Of a stretch of DNA of 64,000 bases, positions 1 to 9,958 are shown one piece after another; positions within the stretch are counted from its first letter, which is position 1, and every line of letters starts with the position of its first letter. The notes beneath the pieces were generated by a model. The model was not told the origin of the DNA, made no database searches, and worked only from the letters and a program-made list of their open reading frames with translations. The stretch is from Zasmidium citrigriseum (taxonomy: Eukaryota; Ascomycota; Dothideomycetes; Mycosphaerellales; Mycosphaerellaceae), in NCBI GenBank assembly GCA_002786025.1, contig NHNW01000005.1:186001-250000 (forward strand), read 5' to 3'. A program made the translations under genes and the position numbers.

Positions 1-1520
1 CCGTCGAGGCCGGTGTTGGATTTCTCTTCGTCGATGCCGCCCATTTCGACGTTGCTGTCGCCGTCCATTTCGGACATGAGGTCTACAGACATGTCGTCTG
101 CGGAGCCGCCTTCGATTTTGTTGGCGGCGGCTGCGACTCTCAGTAAAGCTTCGCGATGGGCGGCGGCGCGGGGGTTGATGGCGTCGCGGCCGTATTTCTT
201 GGAGATTTCTTGGGCGATGTTGATTTGGTTGCCGCCGTTGGGGTTGAGGGCGATGCGGATTTCTATGTCGACGCCTTTGCGGTCGCTGCCTGTGTTGGAG
301 GAGGGGCCGCCGAAGAGGTCGCTGCTTGAGAGGAGGCCGCTGCCGGTTGCCTTTGGTGGGGAGTTGGCCTTGGTGGGTGCTGGTTTGGGGGTTGGTGCTG
401 ATGAGGATGATTTAGATTGGATCTTGATATCAGGCTTTGGTGGAGCGATACAGGCAGGGCCGCCGTCGATATCCATCGCGCCGTCCATGGTGGTGCCGAT
501 TGGTTTGCTGAGTGATAGGCCTGGTTGCGGTGGAGCGGTGGTGGACATCACTTGTACTGGTGCAGCTCGCGGTGGCGTTGGTGATTGTTGCTGTGATGGA
601 ACAAAGGGCGGCGGTGGTTGGTGTTGAGGTTGCTGTTGCGACTGCATTGTTGTTTGCGAAGAATAAGAGACAGTCGGTGCAGATGTCGCAGCTGATGGAT
701 GCGGGTCAATGAGGCTGGTTATTGACGGCGATGCAGATGCCCGGTTGACGTGCGGTGATGCTTGTGCTGAGTGAGCGCCGTTTGCTGCTGCTGAAGCGGT
801 CCGCGGAGGCGCGGAATCGATGGTGGAGCCGCGTATGGGGTCGTAGTTCTGTCCGCTCGAGAATGGCCGCGGCGTCGGCGGGTTGGAAGTATGAGGCTGC
901 ATTGGTTGCGCTGGTGGTGGTAGACTGGATGTTGCTGATGGTGTTGGTAGTGCTGATCGCGTCGGCGGCGTGGGTTGATATGGCGGAGGTTGTGAAGGCA
1001 GCTGCTGGGGAGGTGCACTGGCGGGCGGACCCGGGGGATGGAATTGTGAGACCATCTCAGTGAGGGTGGATTGACGCGGTCCGGCAGGCGCGTCGGCGGG
1101 CGCAGGCGTCACTTTCTCTTCAGTCTTCTGCCTCTTGCGCGGCGCAGTCGTGGCGGCAGCGGCATCGCCCTCCTTCTTGACCTTGGGCTCGCGCGGCTTG
1201 CGAGGCTTCTTTTCTTTGACAGGTTTGTCATTGCCTTCAGCCTTTGCAGCAGGTTTCCTGATCCGCTTCGGCTTTGCAGCAACATCTGCAGTGGGTAGCG
1301 ATCCGTTGGTGGTGTGGGATGCAGCATTATGTGCGAGAGCAGGCTGTGCGGGATTTGCCGAAGCCGGGTGAACAACACCTTCACCAAGCGCAGAGGATGG
1401 GGTGCGACGCGCGACGGTGATCTCGTCACCGATATTTTGCGGGGGTGATTGTGGTGGACTGGAGATGCTCGAGCTCGAGCTTGCCGCATCGTCCTGCATC
1501 AGGGGCGGCGGCATGTTCAT
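1..1520 (-). CDS. HPC2-like subunit of the HIR histone chaperone complex (3' end cut by window)
   Basis: An uninterrupted minus-strand frame runs from an ATG at 1520 (context gcc gcc ATG) to the window edge, giving about 506 residues without a stop. The first ~370 residues are low-complexity: a lysine/arginine-rich stretch near residues 85-135, then long Pro/Gln/Ser-rich segments. A conserved block follows, containing GVDIEIRIALNPNGGNQINI and AINPRAAAHREALLRVAAAA, then the acidic motif SADDMSVDL. This combination matches my knowledge of fungal Hpc2/ubinuclein-type proteins, which act in the HIR complex depositing H3-H4 independently of replication and repressing histone genes. The C-terminal ubinuclein-type core is probably outside the window. 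Divergent from the RPAP1 gene. Family call is from memory; what is directly seen is the disordered N-terminus plus the conserved block. Confidence 0.65.
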   Translation of the reverse strand, partial: MNMPPPLMQDDAASSSSSISSPPQSPPQNIGDEITVARRTPSSALGEGVVHPASANPAQPALAHNAASHTTNGSLPTADVAAKPKRIRKPAAKAEGNDKPVKEKKPRKPREPKVKKEGDAAAATTAPRKRQKTEEKVTPAPADAPAGPRQSTLTEMVSQFHPPGPPASAPPQQLPSQPPPYQPTPPTRSALPTPSATSSLPPPAQPMQPHTSNPPTPRPFSSGQNYDPIRGSTIDSAPPRTASAAANGAHSAQASPHVNRASASPSITSLIDPHPSAATSAPTVSYSSQTTMQSQQQPQHQPPPPFVPSQQQSPTPPRAAPVQVMSTTAPPQPGLSLSKPIGTTMDGAMDIDGGPACIAPPKPDIKIQSKSSSSAPTPKPAPTKANSPPKATGSGLLSSSDLFGGPSSNTGSDRKGVDIEIRIALNPNGGNQINIAQEISKKYGRDAINPRAAAHREALLRVAAAANKIEGGSADDMSVDLMSEMDGDSNVEMGGIDEEKSNTGLD

Positions 1521-2797
1521 GGCGGCGACGGTATGCCGAAATACCCGCCAAGAAATCGATCGCCAACAATACCAGGACGCCGACAATGGGATGCGAGTCT
1601 TCCGCCGAGTGTGGGAGCCGAAATGGGTGGGATATCTTCAAATCCAGACGGGCGATGTGGTCCAGGCGAGCAGCTATGAGTCGGCCAATCAGGCGGAAGC
1701 TTGCTGGGCTCGCAACGTCGCAGAATACTCACCACGACGACGACACCCAACTTCGCCGAGTACACCTCGAGCGTGTGCGTGCAGATGGGCGCTGATATCG
1801 GCAAAAGGGGCAGATGGGCGGTGGCGACCGAATTCCGTGATTTTGGAGGTGATGTGCGATGCCGACAAAGCAGAATCCGATGGACAATAGCACACCGACG
1901 GCCGCGTCACAGCAGAAAGGGTTGTAGAAAGGAAAGGGAGTTGGGAAGATGGGCTTCGCGCGAGTATAAGGCGGGCGTGTGCCAAAAAGCCAGAAAGCAG
2001 CGGGATTGCGAAACAGGCATGCACGGGGGACACGGCCCCAGGAGCAGCAGACCACGCAGCGCTGGCAACGAGGAGCGAGCGACGAGCGAGCAAGCCAAAA
2101 CTCAAGGACAGCACCCTCCCTGAACCAGAGGCAGAGCCAGCCGGAAAGGCCCAACCCAACGACTGTCCGCGCACGAATCTCGCTGGAGCAGCCCATCTGT
2201 CACAGGCCGATTCCCTCTCGGCGGACATGAGCCGAGCCCTATCCCGATCCTGCATGTAGCTATTACAGCCTCCCTATTGATGCATGAATGCCATATAAAT
2301 TTGACATTGATATATCCTATATATACCTCCATATTCAATCCGCCGTTCGATCTCAGAAGCTATCTGCTGTTCAGTGAGGTCGTCGTGAATGACGGCGATT
2401 CGAAGTGGGGTTGCACATAGATTGGCACTGTTTCTTATTGGTCGGGTCGGTTCGTCTTGTCGACTGTATGAACTGTGAATGCTCAGCGCACGTCTCCAAG
2501 CAACGTCGCATGGAAAGTCGAGTGACAAGTCATGTCCAGTACATGTACCGATGCTTCGATCATCACAAGTCTTCACAGCCCAAAGCATTCACTTCGTTCT
2601 TTCCATACATCACCAACCCACAAACTCTAAATCCACCCTAGCGTCACCGGAGCTCTGGATCCGAGACCAATAAGCGACAACCTTAAAATTAGCCCGCGCC
2701 GCCTGAAGCAGATCACCTGCATCTCAAACCTTCCATCGCCAACACACAAAGAACAAAACAACCACAACCACATCATCATCCCCACAAACATATCAAG
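1521..2797. other. Divergent intergenic region, HPC2-like / RPAP1
   Basis: About 1.28 kb between two divergent start codons. It is GC-rich near the HPC2-like gene and AT-richer around 2270-2350. Open frames on both strands (for example minus 1689-2255) have Arg/Ala/Ser-rich translations without family resemblance, and I regard them as chance. It probably holds both promoters and 5' leaders. Confidence 0.5.
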
Positions 2798-4072
2798 ATG
2801 ATCAGAGGAGAAAAGTTCGAGCTGAATCTGGACTCGGACGATGAGGCTCCTCAGCCACCCCCGGCGGCCTTTGTGGGCGATGTCCTGGAGCGCAAACCTG
2901 CGCCGCCTAGTGCGCCGAGTCTGAAGAGTAAGACTGGGTTTCCGGAGCATAGGAAAAGGGAGAGTCGGTTTAAGCAGAAGGCGAAGGCGCAGCAGGGTCA
3001 AGCGCCTGTCCAAGGTTCTGGATCTGCGGCATCTGGTGAGAAGTCAGGCGACCATGCGAGTGGCAAAGCGAAAACCTGGGAGGAGGAAGAAAAGGAGCGG
3101 ATAGATCAGGAGAACCGCCAGAAGATCGCGTCGATGTCGGCTGAGGAGATTGAAGAGGAGAGGAGGCAGTTGATGAGTAGTTTTGGGCCGGAGGTGCTGC
3201 AGAGGTTGTTGATGAGGTCGAATGTGGAGAGTGGGAGTGAGGAGGTGGATTTGTCGAGGCCGATGGAAGCATCATCATCATCTCAAGCCGAAGACAGGAA
3301 ATCTGTCCTTGAAGAGAATCCAAGAGCGAAGACCGAAAAAATCGTCAAATTCGAAGAACCCGCCTCAGAAGAACCCGCATTCGAAGAAGGCACCATCTCA
3401 GAAGACCAACCCTCAACGGACACTCTTCCCCACGACACCGTGCACTTCCCGCGAGCGCCCCAACCACCCTCCCTGGACCCATCATCAGAAACCTTCCTCA
3501 CAGACCTCCACCAGAAATATTTCCCCTCCCTCCCCGCAGACCCCGACAAACTCGAATGGATGCAATCCAACCCAAAGGACTCCTCCTACGACCCCTCCGC
3601 CACAGCTTTCAACGCAGCAGACATCCGCTTCAACTTCAAAGGTGCCCTCATACCGCCCAAAACCGCGTCCGAAATCCCCGTCACGGCAGGTCTACATCAT
3701 CACGGCGACGCCCCAGACGCAGCGGGATATACGATCGCGGAAATGGCACATCTCGCTCGGTCAAGCTATCCAGCGCAGAGGTGTATTGCGTTTCAAACAC
3801 TCGGGAGAGTTTTGTATCGACTAAGTAAGGGGGAGTTTGGAAATGCCGGCGAGGGTGATACGCCGGAGACGCTGGATAATCAGGATAGTATGAGGGAGTT
3901 GGCGAGGGGGCTTTGGCATGAGGTTGAGAGGTTAAAAGTGATTCAGATTCTGGTCGATGAGAGCGAGGGAAAGGGCGTAGATGGAGGGAGACATATGAGT
4001 GCGAAGGCGTATGCTACTGAGGCGGTTTGGCTCTGGCGCAAAGGCGGAGGCAGGCGGTGGAAAGCTGCATAA
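2798..4072 (+). CDS. RNA polymerase II-associated protein 1 (RPAP1/Rba50 family)
   Basis: A single exon of 424 aa. The N-terminal third carries the RPAP1-N signature: FPEHRKRESRFK near residue 50, then IASMSAEEIEEERRQLMSSF and GPEVLQRLLMR near 115-140. The C-terminal part carries the RPAP1-C type block (DIRFNFKGALIPP, then SSYPAQRCIAFQTLGRVLYR). Between them lies a charged, probably disordered linker. Family members (yeast Rba50) help assemble and import RNA polymerase II with GPN-loop GTPases; they bridge Rpb2 and Rpb3 in the cytoplasm. Length fits the fungal short form, which lacks the long metazoan C-terminus. The ATG at 2798 is the first in frame. The gene converges on the LACTB2-like gene with only 15 bp between stop codons. 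Confidence 0.88.
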   Translation: MIRGEKFELNLDSDDEAPQPPPAAFVGDVLERKPAPPSAPSLKSKTGFPEHRKRESRFKQKAKAQQGQAPVQGSGSAASGEKSGDHASGKAKTWEEEEKERIDQENRQKIASMSAEEIEEERRQLMSSFGPEVLQRLLMRSNVESGSEEVDLSRPMEASSSSQAEDRKSVLEENPRAKTEKIVKFEEPASEEPAFEEGTISEDQPSTDTLPHDTVHFPRAPQPPSLDPSSETFLTDLHQKYFPSLPADPDKLEWMQSNPKDSSYDPSATAFNAADIRFNFKGALIPPKTASEIPVTAGLHHHGDAPDAAGYTIAEMAHLARSSYPAQRCIAFQTLGRVLYRLSKGEFGNAGEGDTPETLDNQDSMRELARGLWHEVERLKVIQILVDESEGKGVDGGRHMSAKAYATEAVWLWRKGGGRRWKAA

Positions 4073-4087
4073 ACCTCTCAATTCAGA

Positions 4088-5077
4088 CTACAAAGCGGCC
4101 TCTGCCTTCCCACCACCACTCAACTTCCACTTCCCCCCAATCTCAACAACCCTCCCATCCCCCTCCAACTTCTTAAGCACCTGCTTAACACCCCCTTCAG
4201 CAGGAACCCACAAATTCTCCGGGTAGTCTTTATACACCACCTTCACAATCTCCATACTGCTCCACTCCTTCCCATCCCCCAGCACCCCGAAAACCTGCTC
4301 CTCCCTCTGCTTTCTATGTGAGATGTATTCTTTGACTTTCGCCCTCCCGTCACTAATGACATCCCCGTGAGCCGGATATGCTCTTCCAGTGAAATCCGGG
4401 ATTGCAGACATCTTTTCCAAAGAGGTCATGTAAGTTGCCAAATCCTCAAAAACCGCCGTCCCATGTCCCAGAACATTATCCCCCGTAAACAACGCCCTCT
4501 CCCCCTCAAACCAAAAACACACATGATCCGTCGTATGTCCCGGCGTATGCAACGCCCTCAAACTCGCGCCCTCCGTGTGGAAAACTTTGTTCTCCGGGAT
4601 GGGATGCTGGATACACGTTGGGGAGTGTTTCCAGATTTTCGTCGATTCCTTCGAGTGGTTTGGGAGAGAGAGCACGTCGGCGACGCCGCCGACGTGGTCG
4701 CCGTGCCAGTGGGTGAGGAGGATGTCGGAGATTGTGGCGTTTTCGGATGCGAGGGCGGTTTTGAGGGAGGAGAGCCATTCGGGTTTTCCTTCGCCGGTGT
4801 CGATTAGGAGACGTGTGGGACCTGTGCCGATGAGGTAGGTATTTGTGCCTTGGAGGGTGAATTTCGAGGGGTTGTGGCCTAGGATGCGGATTACGGCGGG
4901 GGAGAGGCGGGTTATGGGGTCCAGGTGAGGGAGGGATTCCATTGTAATCGTAGTCTTCGCGAATGCTCTGCTCTGCTTCCACTGTGTGGACGGAAAGGAT
5001 GGCTTGTTGGTGATGTGGTTGAGTCTTCTCGATCTTAAATATCCATACGGAGCCAGAAAGTGGCGAGCGATGTTCAT
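4088..5077 (-). CDS. LACTB2-like metallo-beta-lactamase-fold hydrolase
   Basis: One exon, 329 aa from ATG 5077. The core shows the metallo-beta-lactamase motif LLTHWHGDHVGG (HxHxDH), a further ligand in LRALHTPGHTTDHVCF, the bridging aspartate in LFTGDNVLG and a late histidine in AYPAHGDVI. A C-terminal winged-helix-like tail follows (VVYKDYPENLW...GGVKQVLKKLEGDGRV). This architecture is LACTB2; the human protein is a mitochondrial endoribonuclease, while fungal relatives in polyketide clusters act as thioesterase-like hydrolases. No polyketide synthase is nearby, so a housekeeping role is favoured. Residues 1-45 are Arg-rich and lack acidic residues, like a mitochondrial presequence. ATG 4942 (284 aa) would give a cytosolic form. 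The frame extends further upstream only to a TTG. Confidence 0.85.
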   Translation of the reverse strand: MNIARHFLAPYGYLRSRRLNHITNKPSFPSTQWKQSRAFAKTTITMESLPHLDPITRLSPAVIRILGHNPSKFTLQGTNTYLIGTGPTRLLIDTGEGKPEWLSSLKTALASENATISDILLTHWHGDHVGGVADVLSLPNHSKESTKIWKHSPTCIQHPIPENKVFHTEGASLRALHTPGHTTDHVCFWFEGERALFTGDNVLGHGTAVFEDLATYMTSLEKMSAIPDFTGRAYPAHGDVISDGRAKVKEYISHRKQREEQVFGVLGDGKEWSSMEIVKVVYKDYPENLWVPAEGGVKQVLKKLEGDGRVVEIGGKWKLSGGGKAEAAL

Positions 5078-5602
5078 GTAATTGCTCGAGAGAGAGAGAG
5101 GACCGAAGTACGAGAAAGGTAAGAGTCGCGGTTGTAGAAGCAACTGACCTCCGGAAGCGGGCAATGGAGAATAGTCGATCTTTTGATGGTAAGTAATCTA
5201 CGGCGAGTAGTTGGTCACCTTCAGAAGAAAGCTGCAGGTGAGGTCGGATCTCGAGCCGAGGCCGAGAGTTGCCGATGGAGCTGTAGCTCTTTGGGGTCAG
5301 AAGACACAGATAGAAGGAGAATATCAACGAGATGGGATTCCCCTTTTGCATTTCATTTCGCGTGGTATTGTCTACATACAACTCAAAGCTTTCGAAGCGT
5401 TCGCGGCTGGCTAGACCCTCATCTACAACCGAAGCCGAGACAAAAGACACCCAAGGCCTGTGATTGACAAGACCTTTCATCGAATGGGCGAAGTCTTCCT
5501 TCTCAAGACGCCTCGCTACAGTTTTTGATTTCTTCATCTTCATGATATCTTATTCTGAGCCGAAAGTGATCTGCTCGATCTCGAGCACACGGGGTTAGGA
5601 AG
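5078..5602. other. Intergenic region between two minus-strand genes
   Basis: About 0.5 kb holding the presumed 5' leader of the LACTB2-like gene (with a GA-repeat run near 5088-5100) and the 3' end region of the Nab3-like gene. The short open frames here do not resemble proteins I know. Confidence 0.45.
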
Positions 5603-8272
5603 CTACCTCTGACCTCCATAGGTTCCCAGCCGAGCAAGAATGTCCTGCATGTTTGGAGGAACGGGCGGCGATCCAGCAGGTGGTTGGTTGTGTGGTTGCG
5701 GTGGTTGGCCAGCTGGTGTGGCACCTGCATAGCCTGGGTTATTACGCATGGCAGCGTAAGGATCTTGGCCGCCATACTGGGGACCTGGTTGAGGTGGGTA
5801 TCCAGCCGGTTGGCCTTGGGCGGGCGTGCCGTATGGCATGTTGGCGCTCTGAGGTGTGCTTGGTGGGGGCTGATTCAAATTCGAGAGAATGCTCTGCAGA
5901 TTGTTCGTATCCATATTGGGTGGGAGTGGAGGCCGGCCTGGCGGTGGTTGTCCTCCGTATGGTGCGGGAGGCTGACCATAGCCTGGAGGGTATGCACCCG
6001 GTGGCACGAATGGAGGCGCCTGCTGATAGCCATACTGCGCTGGTGGTTGCTGGCCATATCCGTACTGTTGTTGTTGAGGAGGGCCGCCACCTTGCATCGA
6101 CTTCTCTCTCAACACCAACTCGCAGCAGATGGCGGGATCCTGGTTGTCGTACTCTTCGAACTGCACATCTCGAGAACCTCGATTGCGCTTGAAGATTGTG
6201 AGTCCAATCTTGGACATGTTCTGATTGTGTCGCCTCAACTTCGAAACCGCCAAGACGCCTTCCAAGATCTGTCTTCTGACCACCGCCTCCTCACTAAGCC
6301 GAGCCGACAGGAAGAGGACGTCAACTCGCAGACCGCGAGCCGTGAATGCCTTCTCGACCCACGATAAGAAGTCGCGATCGAGTTGGTCGAGCGCGATGAT
6401 CTGCACATCGGGCACATCACGCGGGTTGCGCTTTGGAAGAGGGAGGTCGTCGTCGGGCTCGCGGCGTGGACTGGCTCCTCTGTATCTATCCCGACCATAT
6501 CCTGGCGATCTTGACCTCGATCTACGACCATACCGATCGTCATGCCGCTCACGGTAGCGGGGAGGCGATGGCGAACGGTATCCTGTTCTATAGCCTTCTC
6601 TTCCACGTCCATTCATGCCTCTATCTCCCATGTAGCGATCGACATTGTTGCCAGATCTGCCGCGGCGGTGGTCGGGCGAGCGAGAGCGGCGATTGTTCTG
6701 CTGCTGCTGGCGGTTGCTGGGCTTCTGCGGCTTGCTAATCTCGAGATCTGTACATGTCAGCGCCTGTCAACCACAACTCCCACCTCAATACATACGAATA
6801 CGCTTATCGCGAATCTGCCTGCCCTGCTCTGCCTGCAACGCTCTCTGGCAATCCTCTGCTCGAAGGAATTGGACGAAGCCGTACGCCTGCTTGATGGAGA
6901 TCTGTGCAAGTTCGCCGTAGTTGTGGAAGACGTGGAAGATGTCGCGCTTCGTAACCTTTTCCGAGGAGAGGTTGCCTGAAGACTCAGTAAGCAGATGCTG
7001 CTTGGGAAAATGCTTGCCATGCAAGTCGCGCGTACCGACGAACAGGCGCGACCCATGGGGGAATTGGTCCCATTTGGCCTCGCCGACATATCTTCTCTCT
7101 TCCTCCATGAAATGATCATACTTGCGCTGAATGTCCTGCGTCCATGGCTGATCTTCCGTGGTCGGGGTCTCGCCAGCCGCTAGCTTGTACTCTCTCCGAC
7201 TCTCTATTGGGGTGGTGTTAGAGGGCGGGTACTGCTGTTGCTGTGCGGGAGCGACAGACTGATTGCCGGACTGTCCATTCTGGTAGGTCTGAGCTCCAGC
7301 CGAAGCTGGCGATTGCTGCGGTGCTACACCAGGCACGAAACCGGCTGCGTTGGGATCTGCTGCATGGCCGGAGCTGTTGCTACGATTGTGGGACACGGCT
7401 GGGTGCGCTGCGTGAGGATGGTAGTCGCGGATGTGTTGCGAATGGACGTAGTTTGGGTTTATGAGTGGCTGCTCTTGCGGTGGTGGGCGAGCTGGGAGTC
7501 CACTGTGCGGTGCACCAAGACCTGACGCTGAGAGGGGAGACGAAGCGTCTGCGCCAGGGATGGGCGGATGGCTTTGAGAAGTGGATGGAGAAAGTGTGGT
7601 GGCAACAGTCAGACCTTCCGCTGAAGGCGCGACATTGGCCTCGACAGAAGGCGCAATGGACGTTGACAAAGTGTCCAGAAGGGCTTGGACATCAACTGCA
7701 CCTTGGGCTGGCGCTGATTGCGACGGATCATAGGCAACCTCATTGGACTGGGCTGGGATGGACGTCGCATAATCAGCAGCGCTGACGCTGAATTCTGAGA
7801 TGGGCAGCGGTGCGTCCGCTGGAATGGGCTCGGGCACGGGATCCGCTGGGTTATGAGAGTCGGCTTGAGAAGGAATGGTGTCTGAGATCGAGACTGGTTC
7901 TGAACGATTGGCCGCAGTGGCAGCTGTGTCGTTGCTATGTGTGGCGACTTCTGGCTGGGCTGGATCACCATCCTTGGCCTGCTCGGTGTTGTCGCCTTCG
8001 GTTGAAAGTGACGAAGATTGATCGTTTGAGTTGTTGTTCTGTTCGTTTGGGTCGCGCCATGCGTCTTGGCGAAGGGTGGTGTCGTGCATGGCTGGATCGC
8101 CCATGTGGGCTTCGGTCTGATTAAAGCCTACGTCCATCATGTTCTCCAGAACGGGAATGTTGGTGGGCTGTGGGAATTGCAATGGTTTGGGAGAGGCTGG
8201 CGAGAGAACGGTGTGAGCACTCGTGAGGTACGGCTCGTCCGGGGGCTCAGAGTCTCGAGCTTGGTCATTCAT
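5603..8272 (-). CDS. Nab3/NCOA5-like RNA-binding protein (RRM)
   Basis: Exons 8272-7036, 6975-6796 and 6747-5603; 853 aa. The first ~400 residues are low-complexity Ser/Pro/Gln-rich. An RRM starts at SRLFVG (residues 408-413). Removing the 60-nt intron 7035-6976 joins this directly to NLSSEKVTKRDIF, and the RNP1-like QAYGFVQF follows; the next intron (6795-6748) falls just before LEISKPQK. The order resembles the yeast Nab3 RRM. An RS/RGD-rich linker follows, then a domain (DVQIIALDQLDRDFLSWVEK onward) that resembles the anticodon-binding-like domain of NCOA5, and a Pro/Gln/Gly/Tyr-rich tail. Nab3 acts with Nrd1 in termination and surveillance of short transcripts; this protein's role is inferred from that. 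ATG 8272 is forced because the frame has a stop shortly upstream. Confidence 0.78.
6976..7035 (-). other. In-frame 60-nt intron inside the RRM of the Nab3-like gene
   Basis: GTACGC...TTCAG on the minus strand. It is a multiple of three without a stop, so an ORF caller reads through it. Removing it restores a continuous RNP2 region (RLFVG-NLSS), which is the reason to call it an intron. Confidence 0.85.
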
Positions 8273-8933
8273 CGAATCGATCAAAAGCGCATCATCGGCG
8301 CGGGCAGTAGCGACAGGGCGAGTCGTTCGGACGGCTCATGCATAGTTTGGAGGGGCGACCAGTGCAGCGCTCACTGCCGGAAGGTTAGGAAAGAGACAAG
8401 AAGACGGTATACCAGGCAAGTCACTGGGAGGAGCAGGTAGTGGACGGGTGGGCGCGCGCGAAAAACGCAAGACAAACAGACAAACAAGACGCAGCCTCCA
8501 CTCCGCTCTGCTTGCGCGCGCACTCGTCCTGCTGCCGCTGCCGCTGCTGCTCCGGGCCGAGAGTCGGGGGTCACCTTTTACCTTGATCAAATTTTTCCAC
8601 GGCGGCGCTTGCGCCTGGGCGCTGGCGTGTTGACGTGCGCGCGCGGGTGATTGATGTCGCTGGCGAGAAAGAAGACGATGGGAAGATGAGGGCGATGCGA
8701 CGGTGCAAGTGCGCAGCGTTGGGCAGTGCGAAGGGGTGGTTGTTGATGTGGTGCGTTCGCGATGATCGATGACTGGTGATGATGCACGAAGCAGCAGCGA
8801 CTTTGAAGTTGGAGCGTCGCGGCGGAGAGTTTGCGCTAGCGGCTGGCCCGTCGCAGCTTCTCGATTCGGATAATAAATCCACGACATCCTCTCCTACGCT
8901 GCAAGCCCTCTCCCACCTGCATCTCCGCAGGCG
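8273..8933. other. Divergent intergenic region, Nab3-like / ICT1-like
   Basis: About 660 bp of very GC-rich sequence (runs such as gggcgcgcgcg near 8450 and ctgctgccgctgccgctgctgct near 8530). Open frames on the minus strand here are Arg/Ser/Ala-rich and look like composition artefacts. It should hold both promoters. Confidence 0.45.
8281..8343 (-). promoter_or_regulatory. Upstream ORF of 20 codons before the Nab3-like start
   Basis: An ATG at 8343 opens a 20-residue frame ending in TGA at 8281-8283, eight bases before the main ATG at 8272. It also contains an internal ATG ATG. If transcribed it would oblige scanning ribosomes to leak or reinitiate, a simple translational brake. Whether the mRNA starts upstream of it is not visible. 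Confidence 0.4.
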
Positions 8934-9580
8934 ATGCTGCTCAACAGTCGCTTGAATGGCCGCCGACTGACGCAGCACGCCATCACGCATGCCCGCCCGG
9001 CAATTACGAGATGGCTGGCCACCAAACGCGCAGGCGAGGGCGACGAAGCCGAGCTTGCCGCCGCACGACGCTGGCTGGCACAGCTCGACCCGGACACCAT
9101 TCCGCGCGACATCTGTGAGGTGAGCTTCAGCAGATCCTCAGGCCCTGGTGGCCAGAACGTGAACAAGTCAGACAACCTTCACCAAGCCTTCCCTATCACG
9201 TGGAAGAGCTGACATCTGATTGCAGGGTATCTTCGAAAGCTACTATACGGATTCCGATACCTTCACTTCTGCAACGAGTGCCCAAACTGCTTCACCAATC
9301 GATCGTCGCTAGTCGCTATCACGCCGCCAAGTCGAACGATATTGTCATTCAGGCTGATGACTCGCGCAAGCAGAATGACAATGTCAATGCCTGCTTCCGC
9401 AAATTGCATGAGCTTATCGTGCAAGCTGGGAGGGACAACGTTCCTGGCGAGACCAGCCAAGAGCAGATCAAGAGGGTGGAGCAGTTGCAGAAAGCTGAGG
9501 CTGCTGGGCGTCGGAAGATGAAGGAGTATCAGAGCAAGAAGAAGAGCGCGAGACGTGGCGGAGGCCGCGGCGATGATTGA
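8934..9580 (+). CDS. Mitochondrial peptidyl-tRNA hydrolase of the ICT1 / class I release-factor family
   Basis: Exons 8934-9166 and 9226-9580 (intron 59 nt, GTCAGA...TGCAG); 195 aa. The N-terminus is Arg/Ala-rich without acidic residues, as in a mitochondrial presequence. The catalytic GGQ motif sits in SGPGGQNVNK and splices to VSSKATIRI, exactly where the family reads NVNKVNSKAT. The end is a basic tail (KKKSARRGGGRG), typical of ICT1-like factors, which use it to enter the empty mRNA channel of stalled mitoribosomes and release the nascent chain. Length fits the codon-independent subgroup (ICT1/Pth4) rather than full RF1. Convergent with the acyl-protein thioesterase gene. Confidence 0.88.
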
Positions 9581-9958
9581 AGAGTATATCGGTCTCTCGC
9601 CAACAACATCGTTCAGGCAAGCTCATGGACTGGGCTGCACTGCCTCCAGCTGATCTGGCCACTCGGAGAAAATCTTCGGGTCTGAAGAGACATTCGTCTC
9701 ATTCCGCCAGAGGAGAAACTGCAGACGATGGGATGATATCTGGTCTTGCCACAGGATATCGAGGACGAGAACACGCCGCAGATCACGCGCCTCTTCACCC
9801 CAGACCTCGACGCCTTCCCTGAAAGATGAATTGCACTGGTCTTGCCATTCGTTCTGGTATGCACAAAAATGCTGCAGTCCTGCTATCGAGAAACCATTCT
9901 CTTTGAGTGGGCTTTCCAACAAGGTCCTCCAAACTCCTCGCCGCACTGAACGATCAAC
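9581..9958. other. Convergent intergenic region
   Basis: 378 bp between the stop codons of the ICT1-like and thioesterase genes; it should hold both polyadenylation regions. No gene is seen. Confidence 0.5.

Noticed and set aside
1689..2255. 188-codon minus-strand open frame upstream of the HPC2-like gene
   Set aside because: Starts at a composition-biased stretch, overlaps several other open frames on both strands, and its Ala/Ser/Arg/Leu-rich translation shows no domain pattern.
4506..5543. 345-codon minus-strand frame overlapping the LACTB2-like gene
   Set aside because: It lies on the same strand in another frame; its Arg/His/Pro-rich translation is the shadow of the real gene, which has all metallo-beta-lactamase motifs.
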